NCBI GenBank assembly: GCA_023431345.1 | Contig: JAEYWK010000140.1 | Coordinates: 1 to 64,000 of the forward strand | DNA: 64,000 nucleotides | Source: Pseudomonadota bacterium | GTDB taxonomy: Bacteria; Myxococcota_A; Polyangia; Polyangiales; Polyangiaceae | Reading direction: 5' to 3' | Shown here: positions 50,412 to 58,842 of the stretch, piece by piece | How the letters are laid out: every line of letters starts with the position of its first letter | Position numbering within the stretch: the stretch's first letter is position 1 | The notes under the pieces: generated by a model | Told to the model about the DNA's origin: nothing | The model's database searches: none | The model's input: only the letters and a program-made list of their open reading frames with translations | Translations under genes and position numbers: made by a program

Positions 50412-52256
50412 CTAGAGGCTGAGCCAGCTGCCGTGCCGGAAGTGGGCGAACGGACCCACGTAATAGTCAGGGTCGTTCACGATCGCAGGGAGCGTGACGC
50501 CGCTCTGCACGTCCGTCCGCTCCGGCACCTGGCCGCGCGTGAAATGGCGATACCACTTCACCCAGTGCAGCTCACCGTTACTCGCGTGCTCCGGGAAGCC
50601 GTGCTCCTCGGCGCCGTGCAGGCCGTCTACGCCACCATAGCGATGCATGACGGAGTCGTGGTGCGCTTCGTGCGAGTGCAGCATCTCGTGCAAAATCACC
50701 GGGCTGGGCGCGCTCGCTCCGAGGTGCCTGCCGACGTGCGATTGGATTTGGCCGCAGCGCCCGCCCATGCCCGCATCGGCGCGACCAATCTCGACGCCGC
50801 GCTGCTCATCGTAATTCGAGAACTGCGTCATGACGACGTCGTACTGCGAGAGCAGGCTGCGATACTTGGGCTGGCTCAAGATCTCGCAAGCATGATCCGG
50901 GAAAGAATGGAACGTTTGCCCGACCATCTCGAGCTGCTCTTCGACCGGCAGCAGCGTGATGTCCCAAGTGGCGAGGCGGTACGAGAACGGCTCGAGCCAC
51001 GCGTCGCGAGTCACGGCGAATTGACTGGCGAAGCGCGAGACGTCGGCGTCTTGCAGGATGGCCAGGCCACCGGAGTCGAGCGCGCGCGCGCGACGGATCG
51101 GCAAAATAGCGACGCGCGTCGTGTTGCGCACGCCCAGCGCGGGTTGGTCGCCGAGCGTCACGGCTACGTTTTGACCGGCCACCACCACGCTCTGCTCGTA
51201 GAAGGCGCCAGTGTACGCGCCGGGGGTGTCGTTGCTGACGCCTAGCCCCAGCCGGTAGCTACCGGCCGGCAGCGTGAGCGTGGCCGGCGTCGAGAGTCCC
51301 GTGTAGTCGTCGTCGAGGTAGAGCTTGCCGGCGGTGGGGCTCGTCACCGTGACGGTTTGCGCAGGCGGCAGGCTGAGCGCGGGCAAGTCGAGGAGCTGAT
51401 CGACGAAGATGCCGCCGTCCGGTCGCGCTTCGCAGCCGTCGGTGGCGCAGTCGACGCGGTACACGACGGAGCCGTCGAGCCTGAGCTCGAGCTCTAAGCC
51501 CTGCGGGCCGCCGCCATTCATGGCGAACAAACGCACTTGGTTCTTGCCGCCAGCGAACCACGAGGAGATGTCGCGCCAGGCGCCGCCGTCGCTCTGTCCC
51601 CAGTAGCCCACGCGGTGCATCACGCCGTTGACGCTGAGGAAGGCGATGTCGTCGACGAGCGGCGCGCGGATCTCGACGCGCGAGCGCTGGGAGGAGGGGG
51701 CGCCCGTGAAGCGCAGGTTGTCGAAGGCGACCGGCGCGCTGAAACCAGGGGTGTTCACGGCGATTTCGATGCGCAGGTCGCTGGGGCCCGCCTCGAGCGC
51801 GGCGCGGATCGCCGGCGGAATCGTGAACTTGAGCGCCTCGTAGCGGCCGCTGACGAGGGCGCTCAGCCCCTGGGCGCCGAGATCGCCGTACCAAAGGCCC
51901 TTGGAGGGAGCCCGCAGCACGATCCGCACGTCACCCCAGCTCGCGGCGGAGGGCAGCTTCACGTCGAGCGACAGCTCCGACGACACTCCGCTCAGCTGGT
52001 GCACGACCGAGGAGGTGAGGCTCGTGTAGTAGAAGCCCGAAACACCGAGCGCCTTCGAGCCCTCGGTCGCGGGGGTGACGTGCTGCTTCGTGCCGCTCGA
52101 GACGCTCCAGTGCGAAAGGTCCTCGAAGCCGAGCACCTCGGCGGAGGTGAGGGCCTGAGAGAGCTCGCCTACGCCGTTTTCGAGGTCTTCACTGTCGTCA
52201 TTGGCACAACCATTCAACGACGCGATCGAGCCGAGTATCCAAATCCAATGCTTCAT
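50412..52256 (-). CDS. Zinc-metalloprotease lipoprotein
   Basis: The protein is 614 residues. The lipobox ends at Cys17 (SLNGCANDD). Two beta-sandwich-like regions occupy about 40-350 (GFEDLSHW; FDNLRF; a PEGA-like LYLDDDYTGLSTPATLTLPAGSY). The metalloprotease region holds HEMLHSHEAHHD near residue 525: HEXXH with Glu and a second His nearby, and DSVMHRYGG beyond. This resembles gluzincin or metzincin sites, but I cannot assign a MEROPS family. It is presumably extracellular and surface-held. Confidence 0.72.
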   Translation of the reverse strand: MKHWIWILGSIASLNGCANDDSEDLENGVGELSQALTSAEVLGFEDLSHWSVSSGTKQHVTPATEGSKALGVSGFYYTSLTSSVVHQLSGVSSELSLDVKLPSAASWGDVRIVLRAPSKGLWYGDLGAQGLSALVSGRYEALKFTIPPAIRAALEAGPSDLRIEIAVNTPGFSAPVAFDNLRFTGAPSSQRSRVEIRAPLVDDIAFLSVNGVMHRVGYWGQSDGGAWRDISSWFAGGKNQVRLFAMNGGGPQGLELELRLDGSVVYRVDCATDGCEARPDGGIFVDQLLDLPALSLPPAQTVTVTSPTAGKLYLDDDYTGLSTPATLTLPAGSYRLGLGVSNDTPGAYTGAFYEQSVVVAGQNVAVTLGDQPALGVRNTTRVAILPIRRARALDSGGLAILQDADVSRFASQFAVTRDAWLEPFSYRLATWDITLLPVEEQLEMVGQTFHSFPDHACEILSQPKYRSLLSQYDVVMTQFSNYDEQRGVEIGRADAGMGGRCGQIQSHVGRHLGASAPSPVILHEMLHSHEAHHDSVMHRYGGVDGLHGAEEHGFPEHASNGELHWVKWYRHFTRGQVPERTDVQSGVTLPAIVNDPDYYVGPFAHFRHGSWLSL

Positions 52257-52422
52257 GCCGCTGCCTTTCTTCGCGAGCAGCGTCGTGGCTCGTCAGAGGG
52301 TTAACCACGATGCGCTCCCTCCGCTAACGAAGGCGCGCGGGCGAAGTCGCAGCGTTTCAGCTTCGCGTCAGAAGAGCGGGCAGCCGGTCGGGCATGCCGA
52401 TTCGAGCGCCAGCGCCCCATAT

Positions 52423-52449
52423 ATCGGTCTAACCGATGGAACCATCGGT
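52423..52449 (+). promoter_or_regulatory. Three-half-site operator array upstream of the DUF808 gene
   Basis: Three 6-bp half-sites in alternating orientation: ATCGGT (52423), ACCGAT (52432) and ATCGGT (52444). The outer pair form two overlapping inverted repeats: 6-3-6 at 52423-52437 and perfect 8-2-8 (ACCGATGG-AA-CCATCGGT) at 52432-52449. They lie 51 bp before the DUF808 start. The ACCG/CGGT symmetry is TetR-like, but no TetR gene is adjacent. Confidence 0.65.
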
Positions 52450-52499
52450 ACGGCCTGGGTCCGGCCCCCGCGAAACCATACTAGAAACGCTGGCGGTCC

Positions 52500-53402
52500 A
52501 TGCCCTCCGCCAGCCTGCTCACCCTCCTCGACGACATCGCCTCCGTCTTGGACGACGTGGCGGTCCTCACCAAGGTTGCGACGAAGAAGACGGCGGGGGT
52601 GCTCGGTGACGATCTCGCGCTGAACGCGCAGCAGGTCGCGGGCGTCACCGCCGATCGGGAGCTGCCGGTGGTTTGGGCGGTGGCGAAGGGCTCGCTCGTC
52701 AACAAAGCCATCTTGGTGCCCGCCGCGCTCGGGATCAGCGCCGTCGCGCCATGGCTGATCACGCCGCTGCTGCTCGTGGGCGGAGCCTTCCTGTGCTTCG
52801 AAGGCTTCGAGAAGGTGACGCACAAGCTCTTTCACAAGCCCGAAGACGAGAGCGCGCGCGCGCGTCACGTGGAGGCGCTCGCGGATCAGCAGCTCGATTT
52901 GGTCGCGTTCGAGCGCGACAAGATCAAGGGCGCCGTGCGCACGGACTTCGTGCTCTCGGCAGAGATCGTCGTGATCGCGCTGGGCACGGTGGCGACGGCG
53001 CCGTTCATGACGCAGCTCACGGTGCTCGTAGCGCTCTCCGCGCTCATGACCGTCGGCGTCTACGGCCTCGTGGCAGGCATCGTGAAGTTGGACGACGCTG
53101 GCCGCTATTTGACCCAGCGCGGCTCCGCCATCTACCGCTCGCTCGGGGCCGGCATCCTCAGGGCTGCGCCGTGGTTGATGAAGGGCCTCGGCGTCGCTGG
53201 CACCATCGCGATGTTCTTGGTGGGCGGAGGCATCGTCACCCACGCCGTCCCGGGGTTTCACGACGTCGTCCACCACTGGTCGGAGCCGCTCGGCGCGGCG
53301 GGCGCGCTGCTTCCCACCGTCGTGAATTTCGTGGCCGGCATCCTGACCGGCGCGATCGTGCTGGGGCTGTGGACGCTGGTCCAGCGCCTGCGCGGCAAAT
53401 AG
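52500..53402 (+). CDS. DUF808 (YedI-family) membrane protein
   Basis: The protein is 300 residues, the usual DUF808 length. SLLTLLDDIASVLDDVAVLTKVATKKTAGVLGDDLALNAQQVAG at the N-terminus is diagnostic. Six or so membrane helices follow (ITPLLLVGGAFLCFEGFEKV; VVIALGTVATAPFMTQLTVLVALSALMTVGVY; GIVTHAVPGFHD). Inner-membrane location is expected; the function of the family is not established. A three-half-site operator lies 51 bp upstream. Confidence 0.92.
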   Translation: MPSASLLTLLDDIASVLDDVAVLTKVATKKTAGVLGDDLALNAQQVAGVTADRELPVVWAVAKGSLVNKAILVPAALGISAVAPWLITPLLLVGGAFLCFEGFEKVTHKLFHKPEDESARARHVEALADQQLDLVAFERDKIKGAVRTDFVLSAEIVVIALGTVATAPFMTQLTVLVALSALMTVGVYGLVAGIVKLDDAGRYLTQRGSAIYRSLGAGILRAAPWLMKGLGVAGTIAMFLVGGGIVTHAVPGFHDVVHHWSEPLGAAGALLPTVVNFVAGILTGAIVLGLWTLVQRLRGK

Positions 53403-53423
53403 CGCAGCGGGCCGCCACGGCGC

Positions 53424-53447
53424 GGCCGACTCCGCGCGAGTCGGGCC
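53424..53447. terminator. Hairpin between convergent genes
   Basis: A 7-bp stem CCGACTC / GAGTCGG with loop CGCGC, extendable past a one-base bulge, lies between the DUF808 stop (53402) and the convergent zinc-ribbon/TPR stop (53449). It is a likely bidirectional terminator. Confidence 0.55.
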
Positions 53448-53448
53448 C

Positions 53449-54435
53449 TCAGTGGCGCGCTTCGAGCGCGGGCTCGGGCGCCGCGAGCAGAGCTTCCGCG
53501 CATTGCGGGACGCAGGCGCCAGCCTCGAGCCGCTGGCTCACGTGCGCCGGCAGCAAGTCCGCCGAGTATTGCTCGACGAGTTGCCGGTAGGCTTCGCGCG
53601 CTGCTTCCGCTCGTCCCGCTTGCCAACTCAAGTCGGCGAGAGCGACGCGCGCGGGGACGTAGTCCGAGTTCGCCTCGAGGGCCTCCCGGAAGCGGGCGCT
53701 AGCCGCAGTAGGCTCGCCGCGCAGGAGCTCGAGCTCGCCCAAGCCGGACAGCGCTTCGCTGTCACGTGGAGCCTGGGCCAACGCGCGCCGGTAGAAGCGC
53801 TCCGCATCCGACAAGCGGTAGTTGTGTTGAGCGCTACGAGCTTGTGCCAGCCAGAACCGCCTCTCGAGCACCGGCGTGACCACCGCTTTGGTCTCCGCGG
53901 TCTCCGCTGTGACCGGAGGGGGCGAAACAGCGGGAGCGGGTGTCGCCGCGCACCCCGGTAAGGCGGACGCTGGCGGCGCGGCGGAACGAAGCGCTGCGGC
54001 CGGGGTCGAGTGGACCGCGGGGGGTGGGGGAGCGTCTCCGCTCTTTTCGAGCAGCAGGGCCGCGCAGGCGCCGACGCCGAAGCCGACCGCGAGCGAGGTC
54101 CAGAACCGGCTCGGCCGCCACGGCGACGCGACCGGCTCCCGGGGTGTCTCTTCCGACTCCGTGTGCACGGGCGAAAGAGAGTCCGTGCCTCGGGGCGCGC
54201 CATGCGCACGAAACTGCCGCAAGGTGTCGGGGAACGCCGAAGCGCCGGCGCCGATCACGCCCAGCGCGAACGCCTCTTCTCGAGCGTGGTCGGCGCTGAA
54301 CGGCATGGCGCCATCGCTTCCGACAGGCTCTGCGATTGGCTCGCCGCAGAAGACGCAAAACACACGCGGTAGCGGGTTCGATGACGGAGCGTCATCGTCG
54401 AACTCGCTGAAGCAGTGGCTGCATCGGTGCCGCAT
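53449..54435 (-). CDS. Zinc-ribbon / TPR single-pass membrane protein, short form
   Basis: The protein is 328 residues. Zinc-ribbon Cys5, Cys8, Cys27 and Cys30 (RCSHCFSEF; FCVFCGE). A disordered Glu/Pro/Ser region follows, then a helix near 113-133 (FWTSLAVGFGVGACAALLL) and a Pro/Ala linker. TPR repeats occupy about 195-295 (YRLSDAERFYRRALAQAPRDSEALSGLGELEL; ARVALADLSWQAGRAEAAREAY). It has the same ribbon-helix-TPR plan as the protein at 11167-13512 but is less than half the length. Role unknown; scaffolding is likely. Confidence 0.8.
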   Translation of the reverse strand: MRHRCSHCFSEFDDDAPSSNPLPRVFCVFCGEPIAEPVGSDGAMPFSADHAREEAFALGVIGAGASAFPDTLRQFRAHGAPRGTDSLSPVHTESEETPREPVASPWRPSRFWTSLAVGFGVGACAALLLEKSGDAPPPPAVHSTPAAALRSAAPPASALPGCAATPAPAVSPPPVTAETAETKAVVTPVLERRFWLAQARSAQHNYRLSDAERFYRRALAQAPRDSEALSGLGELELLRGEPTAASARFREALEANSDYVPARVALADLSWQAGRAEAAREAYRQLVEQYSADLLPAHVSQRLEAGACVPQCAEALLAAPEPALEARH

Positions 54436-54588
54436 GAGGTCGTCGTTTGGACCGTTCGTGATAGTCCAAGCCGACCGTCAGACGGAATGCTGAATCGAAG
54501 TCTTCGCGGTTAGCTTCCAACGACGACAGAAACCGACGGGCCGATTCGAGCGAAGCAGACCAGAAATGTCCCGCTCAGCGCAGCGCGC

Positions 54589-55530
54589 TCACGGGCCGAG
54601 GGGCAAAAGACCGATCGTGGTGAGCACCACGCGCGTCGGATTCCGCGACTCGGCGACGATGCTGCGAATCCTCTCGTAGTAGTCGAGGTGAGCCTCGCGG
54701 ATGCGCGCCAAATCCGCCTCGGCGATCGCGAACAGGTTGTAGGAGGCCAGTCCGCCCTCCGGAACGCCCGAGAGCGCGAGCCGGTCACTCACCACTTTGA
54801 ACCAATGCCGCTTGAGCGCGAGGTTGCCGGCGGGGCTCTCGCGCGTGTCGACGGCCAGCACCCGGCGAGGGCGCAAGCGCTGCCCGCGCTTCGCGATCTG
54901 GCCGGCTCGAAGTAGCGCGTCCAGCGCTCGCCGCTCTTCCTCCCCACTGATGCCGCAGCTGTCCGAGAGGACGCCTGGCTCGTGCCGTGGCAGCGCTCGG
55001 TAGTGCTCGAGCTCGAGCGCGCGCAGCACGGCGTGGGCCCAGGGCTGGCTATAAGCGAGGTCGCGCTGTCGGCGCAAATCCGCCTGCGCCGCCGCGACGC
55101 TCGGCACGTCTGCCAGCTCCGCCAAGAAGTCCAGCACGCGCTGCGTCGTCGCTTCCACCATGGCGAGCAGCTGTGGCACGCGCGGCTCCGTTTCACCCGC
55201 GAGCCAGCGCGCTACGGTGTTGCGATTGACTCCTAGGCGCCGCGCGACCTCCACGTGCGGCTTGTCGCGTACGAGCGCGTTGAGCCACGAGGTGAGGAGC
55301 GCGCGCGCTGTGGTGCCGTGACACGGCGCGAGCTGCGCGAGCAATTCCGTCGGGGAGCGTCCGCTGACCTGCAGCAGCTGCAGCAGATCGGTCGCTTTCG
55401 GATAGCGCGCTCCTGTCTCCCAGGCGTGCAGGACGTTGCTGCTGCGCCCCAAACGTCGTTGTAGGGCCACCTGCGAGCGCCGGCCGCGCAGCGCGCGAAC
55501 TAGCTCCCGGCAGGCCAATTCGTAGTCCAT
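54589..55530 (-). CDS. Two-HTH transcriptional regulator, DUF4423-like C-terminus
   Basis: The protein is 313 residues. An XRE-like HTH (GRRSQVALQRRLGRSSNVLHAWETGARYPKA) is at 15-46. A second HTH (PHVEVARRLGVNRNTVARWLAGETEP) is at about 90-117. The C-terminal half, including a YYERIRSIVAESRNPTRVVL segment, resembles DUF4423. Such regulators are frequent in myxobacteria. It is divergent from the small lipoprotein gene at 55628 with 97 bp between starts, so it may control that gene and itself. Confidence 0.78.
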   Translation of the reverse strand: MDYELACRELVRALRGRRSQVALQRRLGRSSNVLHAWETGARYPKATDLLQLLQVSGRSPTELLAQLAPCHGTTARALLTSWLNALVRDKPHVEVARRLGVNRNTVARWLAGETEPRVPQLLAMVEATTQRVLDFLAELADVPSVAAAQADLRRQRDLAYSQPWAHAVLRALELEHYRALPRHEPGVLSDSCGISGEEERRALDALLRAGQIAKRGQRLRPRRVLAVDTRESPAGNLALKRHWFKVVSDRLALSGVPEGGLASYNLFAIAEADLARIREAHLDYYERIRSIVAESRNPTRVVLTTIGLLPLGP

Positions 55531-55627
55531 GTGCCGCAGATTATAGCGTCACGTGGCCAATATGGAGGGTGCTTTGTTCTAAACTGCACTAGCTAGGCAG
55601 CCGCGCCCGGACCATGGTGGACCGGTC

Positions 55628-56332
55628 ATGCCCAATTCCCGTCACGTTACGGCCTCGGTTCTCAGCCTGGCTCTGTCGATCAGCGGTTGCCTCAGCGGTC
55701 AAACCGGCTCGCCCGAGTGCGTCGGGCCTACCTCATGCGTTTGCGACACGCTCTACGGCGGCGGCGCGCTGCTGCGCGTGCACGCGGAAATGGTCGACGG
55801 CGGCCGGCTCGTCGCCGTCGTCGATGAGGTGCTGGGCAGCGTTTACGGAGGGGCCGACGTTCGGAGCGGCGACCGCGTCGGCGGTGAGCTCACGGTGCAG
55901 CGGCCCTGCGCCGCCGAGGACGTCGCGCCGCTCGAGGGCGCGGAGCTCTTCGCTCTCTACTATCCGAGCACGCAGGCAGCCTCCCTGAGCTGCGACGGCA
56001 AGTCCGAGGAGGCATGCGCCGAAGAGCGCTCGGCCGCCCTGCTCAGCGGGGGCTTCAGCTTCGTCGTTCCGTGGGCAGAAGAGCTCGACTTCGGCGCCGG
56101 TCATCAGCTGCCGCTCGAGGATCTCGCCGCGCTCGAGAGCCCGGAAGCTTGCTGGGAGCGCTTTCCGCTGGGCGAGGCGCCGCCCTGCGACGATACGATT
56201 GAATCCGGCTGCCGCCTGAGCCACACGCCCAGCTCGCCGTTCGGCTCTCCCTGGGCCGGCGTGCTCTTCGGAGCGGCGCTGCTGGCGTGGGCGCGGCGCG
56301 CTCGCAGACCCGCGACCCCGCCCGTCCCCTGA
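55628..56332 (+). CDS. Cys-containing lipoprotein-like protein with C-terminal helix and basic tail
   Basis: The protein is 234 residues. Signal with lipobox-like SISGCLSG (Cys21). The middle has several Cys (CVGPTSCVCD, QRPCAAED, LSCDGKSEEACAEE, ESPEACWERF, APPCDDTIESGCR). The C-terminus is GCRLSHTP...PWAGVLFGAALLAWARRARR: Cys, hydrophobic helix, basic end, as in MYXO-CTERM anchors, though the Cys spacing is atypical. It may be processed for surface display. Function unknown. Confidence 0.7.
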   Translation: MPNSRHVTASVLSLALSISGCLSGQTGSPECVGPTSCVCDTLYGGGALLRVHAEMVDGGRLVAVVDEVLGSVYGGADVRSGDRVGGELTVQRPCAAEDVAPLEGAELFALYYPSTQAASLSCDGKSEEACAEERSAALLSGGFSFVVPWAEELDFGAGHQLPLEDLAALESPEACWERFPLGEAPPCDDTIESGCRLSHTPSSPFGSPWAGVLFGAALLAWARRARRPATPPVP

Positions 56333-56436
56333 ACATCCGAGGAAATCGCAGGCTGCGCGACGTGACCGGAGCGCCCCGGCCACGCGCGATGAAAAGATCC
56401 CCCCCGAGATGTGCGCGACGATGTCACGTCCCCCGG

Positions 56437-56460
56437 GGCCGCCCGAGCGCGCGGGCGGCC
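56437..56460. terminator. Bidirectional hairpin between convergent genes
   Basis: A perfect 9-bp stem GGCCGCCCG / CGGGCGGCC with a 6-nt loop lies in the 238-bp gap between the lipoprotein stop (56332) and the AraC stop (56571). No T-run is present. The rest of the gap shows nothing else recognisable. Confidence 0.62.
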
Positions 56461-56570
56461 TGCTGACGAACAGCGCGTGATGACCGCGCCTCTCGCCGAG
56501 AACCTAGCTCCGTGAGCGGCGGTCTTGCAACGTCGGACGTGCGGGGTCGTCCACGTGGCAGCAAGATCGT

Positions 56571-57476
56571 TCAAGAACGATGCAGAGCAGGCTGCCCGCT
56601 CGGAGGCGTGAGCTCGTTGCTTTCGATGCAGCGACGCCAGCGCGCAGGCGGGGCACCGAAGTAGCTCTTGAGCGTGCGCGTCAACAGGGGGACATCCGCG
56701 TAGCGCAGCTGCTTGGCCACGAGCGCAATCGGTAGCCCCCTCTCGATCGAGCGGCGAGCCTCGGACGCGCGCCGTAGCTGAAAATACGCATACGGGGCCA
56801 TGCCCACGTGCTGCTTGAACGCGTGCGCGAAGGCAAAGCGGCTCAGGCGCGCGATGCGGGCAAGGTCCTCGAGCCGCGGCTCTTCGTCGAAGTGGCCGCG
56901 CAGGTACTCGCGCGCGGCGCGGATGCCGGCGTGCGGCACCCAGTCGCGCCGCCGGAGCGCGGCCGGCGTTTCGACGTGGTCTTGCAGCAGCAGCTCGATG
57001 AACCTCGCCTGAAGGCACTCGAGCTCCAGCGGCGGCGCGCCCGACGCCGCTGCCGCGACCAACCGTTCCATGACGCGCCCCAGGCGGGGCGACGGCCGCA
57101 AATGGGCATCGCGAAAGTGCAGTGAGCCGCGCATCTCGAGCTCGCGCGCGGCCCGCTCGAGCGTCGCGGGGTCGAGGCCCACGACGTCGAAGGCGGCCCG
57201 CCCTTGCACCCGGTTCGTCACGTGGTGATCACCCGGCTCGAAGAGCATGAGCTCGCCGGCGCCGGCCGCGTAAGACCCGCGGCGGCACTGGTAGTCGACG
57301 CCGACGCCGCGGCCTTGGCGGCCGAGCATGCAGATCTTGTATTCGAGGTGGTACTCGGTCCAGCAGCGGTCGGAGTCACGCCCCGAGAGCAGCGATGTTC
57401 CCGGTAGGGGCCGGCTCACGGCCAGGTACTCTCCGGGACGGTCCGTCTTCATCCAAGCTCGGCGGAGCGGCTCCAC
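56571..57476 (-). CDS. AraC-family transcriptional regulator
   Basis: The protein is 301 residues. The N-terminal cupin-like half has LMLFEPGDHHVTNRV; the C-terminal has two HTHs: EEPRLEDLARIARLSRFAFAHAFKQHVGMAPYAYF and GLPIALVAKQLRYADVPLLTRTLKSYFGAPPARWRR, the standard AraC pair. The effector is unknown. The start is GTG 57476, with ATG at codon 9 as alternative. It is 46 bp downstream of the stop-side edge of the amrS-like gene on the same strand but is transcribed away from the lipoprotein. Confidence 0.9.
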   Translation of the reverse strand: MEPLRRAWMKTDRPGEYLAVSRPLPGTSLLSGRDSDRCWTEYHLEYKICMLGRQGRGVGVDYQCRRGSYAAGAGELMLFEPGDHHVTNRVQGRAAFDVVGLDPATLERAARELEMRGSLHFRDAHLRPSPRLGRVMERLVAAAASGAPPLELECLQARFIELLLQDHVETPAALRRRDWVPHAGIRAAREYLRGHFDEEPRLEDLARIARLSRFAFAHAFKQHVGMAPYAYFQLRRASEARRSIERGLPIALVAKQLRYADVPLLTRTLKSYFGAPPARWRRCIESNELTPPSGQPALHRS

Positions 57477-57522
57477 GTCGCCTCCGTATCACGCCAACCA
57501 CGCTCAGGCCCGCGAGCAGCCA

Positions 57523-58610
57523 TCACGATGGCGCGGCGCGCCGCTCCCACAGCCCTTCGATGGGGGTGGCGCACCGGGGGCACGCGCCTCGCACTAGCGC
57601 GTTTTCGGTGGTGGAATAGTCGTGCCGGCGTACCACGACGGACTGGCAACCGGGGCAGCGCGTGTGAGCAAGCTCGGCCGCCCGCGACGCGTTTCCCACG
57701 TAGACGTAGCGGGAGCCGGCGACGTAGGCGCTGCCGGCCGCCAGCATCAACAGGCCGGAGCTGGCGGGCGATGCTGCGTGCAGGCGGTAGCGAGGGACGA
57801 AGGCGTTCAGATGCCAGGGGATGGTGGCGTGAACGTCGCGGACCATGCCGGCCATGCGCGCGAGCGTTCGCTCGTCGTGGTTCAAGCCAGGAACCACGAG
57901 CGTCACCACCTCGACCCAGTAACCGAGCGCGCGCCCGAGCGCGATGGTGTCGGCACCGGCTGCAGTCGACCACCGAGCTTGCGGTACGATGCCTCGTCGT
58001 GGGCCTTGAGGTCGACGCGCAGCACGTCCGTGACGTCGCGCATGTACTGGACTGCCTCGGGCGTAGAGTGTCCGTCGGTGATGAGCGCGGTGAGCAAACC
58101 GCGCCGGCGGGCTGCCGCGAACACCTCACGCGTCCACTCGGCGCTCACCATGGGCTCGTTGTAGGCCGCGCACAGCACGGAGCAGCCGGCAGCGAGAGCT
58201 TCGGCGACGAGCTCGTCCGCCGTGATCGGGGTCGGGTGCTCTTCGTGCTCGGCGTCGCGCAGGGCCTGGGAGATGCGGTGATTGTGGCAATACGGGCAGC
58301 GCAAGTCGCAGCCGAACATGCCGAAGGTGAGCGCGCGCTCCCCGGGCACCACATGGAAAGCGGTGTTGGTTTCGACGGGCCGCACGTAGCGCCTCGCGAT
58401 GTGATTGGCCGGCACTAGCAGCGAGCCACCTCGGTTGCGGCGTACGCGACACGCTCCTCGCGCGCCGTCGGCCACGACGCAGCGGTGCGCGCAGGCGAGG
58501 CACCTCACGGCATTGCCCTCCAAGCTCTCGCCTAGCTGACCGAACGCCGAGAACGCGGCCTGGTCGAGTTCGCTTGCGAGCCGTGCGGCCGCCATCGGAA
58601 GCTTCTTCAC
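57523..58610 (-). pseudogene. AmrS-like AmmeMemoRadiSam radical-SAM enzyme gene, frameshifted once
   Basis: Two adjacent frames together give about 362 residues of an AmrS-type enzyme. The first frame (57903-58610) has CLACAHRC, the radical-SAM motif CDLRCPYCHNH (Cys101, Cys105, Cys108), CAAYNEP and LRVDLKAHDEASYRKLGGRLQPV. After Val219 the frame slips; in the next frame ADTIALGRALGYWVEVVTLV continues seamlessly into VPGLNHDERTLARMAGMV, IPWHLNAF and paired Cys (CPGCQ, CPRC). One missing base near 57951-57957 explains it. A sequencing error, a decayed gene or programmed shift are all possible. No amrA or amrB gene is close by. Confidence 0.8.
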
Positions 58611-58842
58611 GGTTCTGCCCTTATGCCGCTGGTTGGCGGGCGCCGCTGTCCGAAAAGATACGCTAGCGCGCGGGGCACAAAGCGACCGAGTGACGCGCGC
58701 GGGACAATCAGCGGCTAGTTTAGGCGTCTGACGGCGCCACTTGTCGTCGATGCGCTGCGCGCGCTACCGCCCGCACCACGCGACCACGACGGCTGGGTGG
58801 CGCTCGGCGACCCCTGCCGTCGTCGCTTCTCGAGCCTGAACG

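Noticed and set aside
57903..58610. Annotating the amrS-like halves as two independent genes
   Set aside because: The second half lacks a radical-SAM core and its upstream residues continue the first half in the adjacent frame, so one disrupted gene is the simpler reading.
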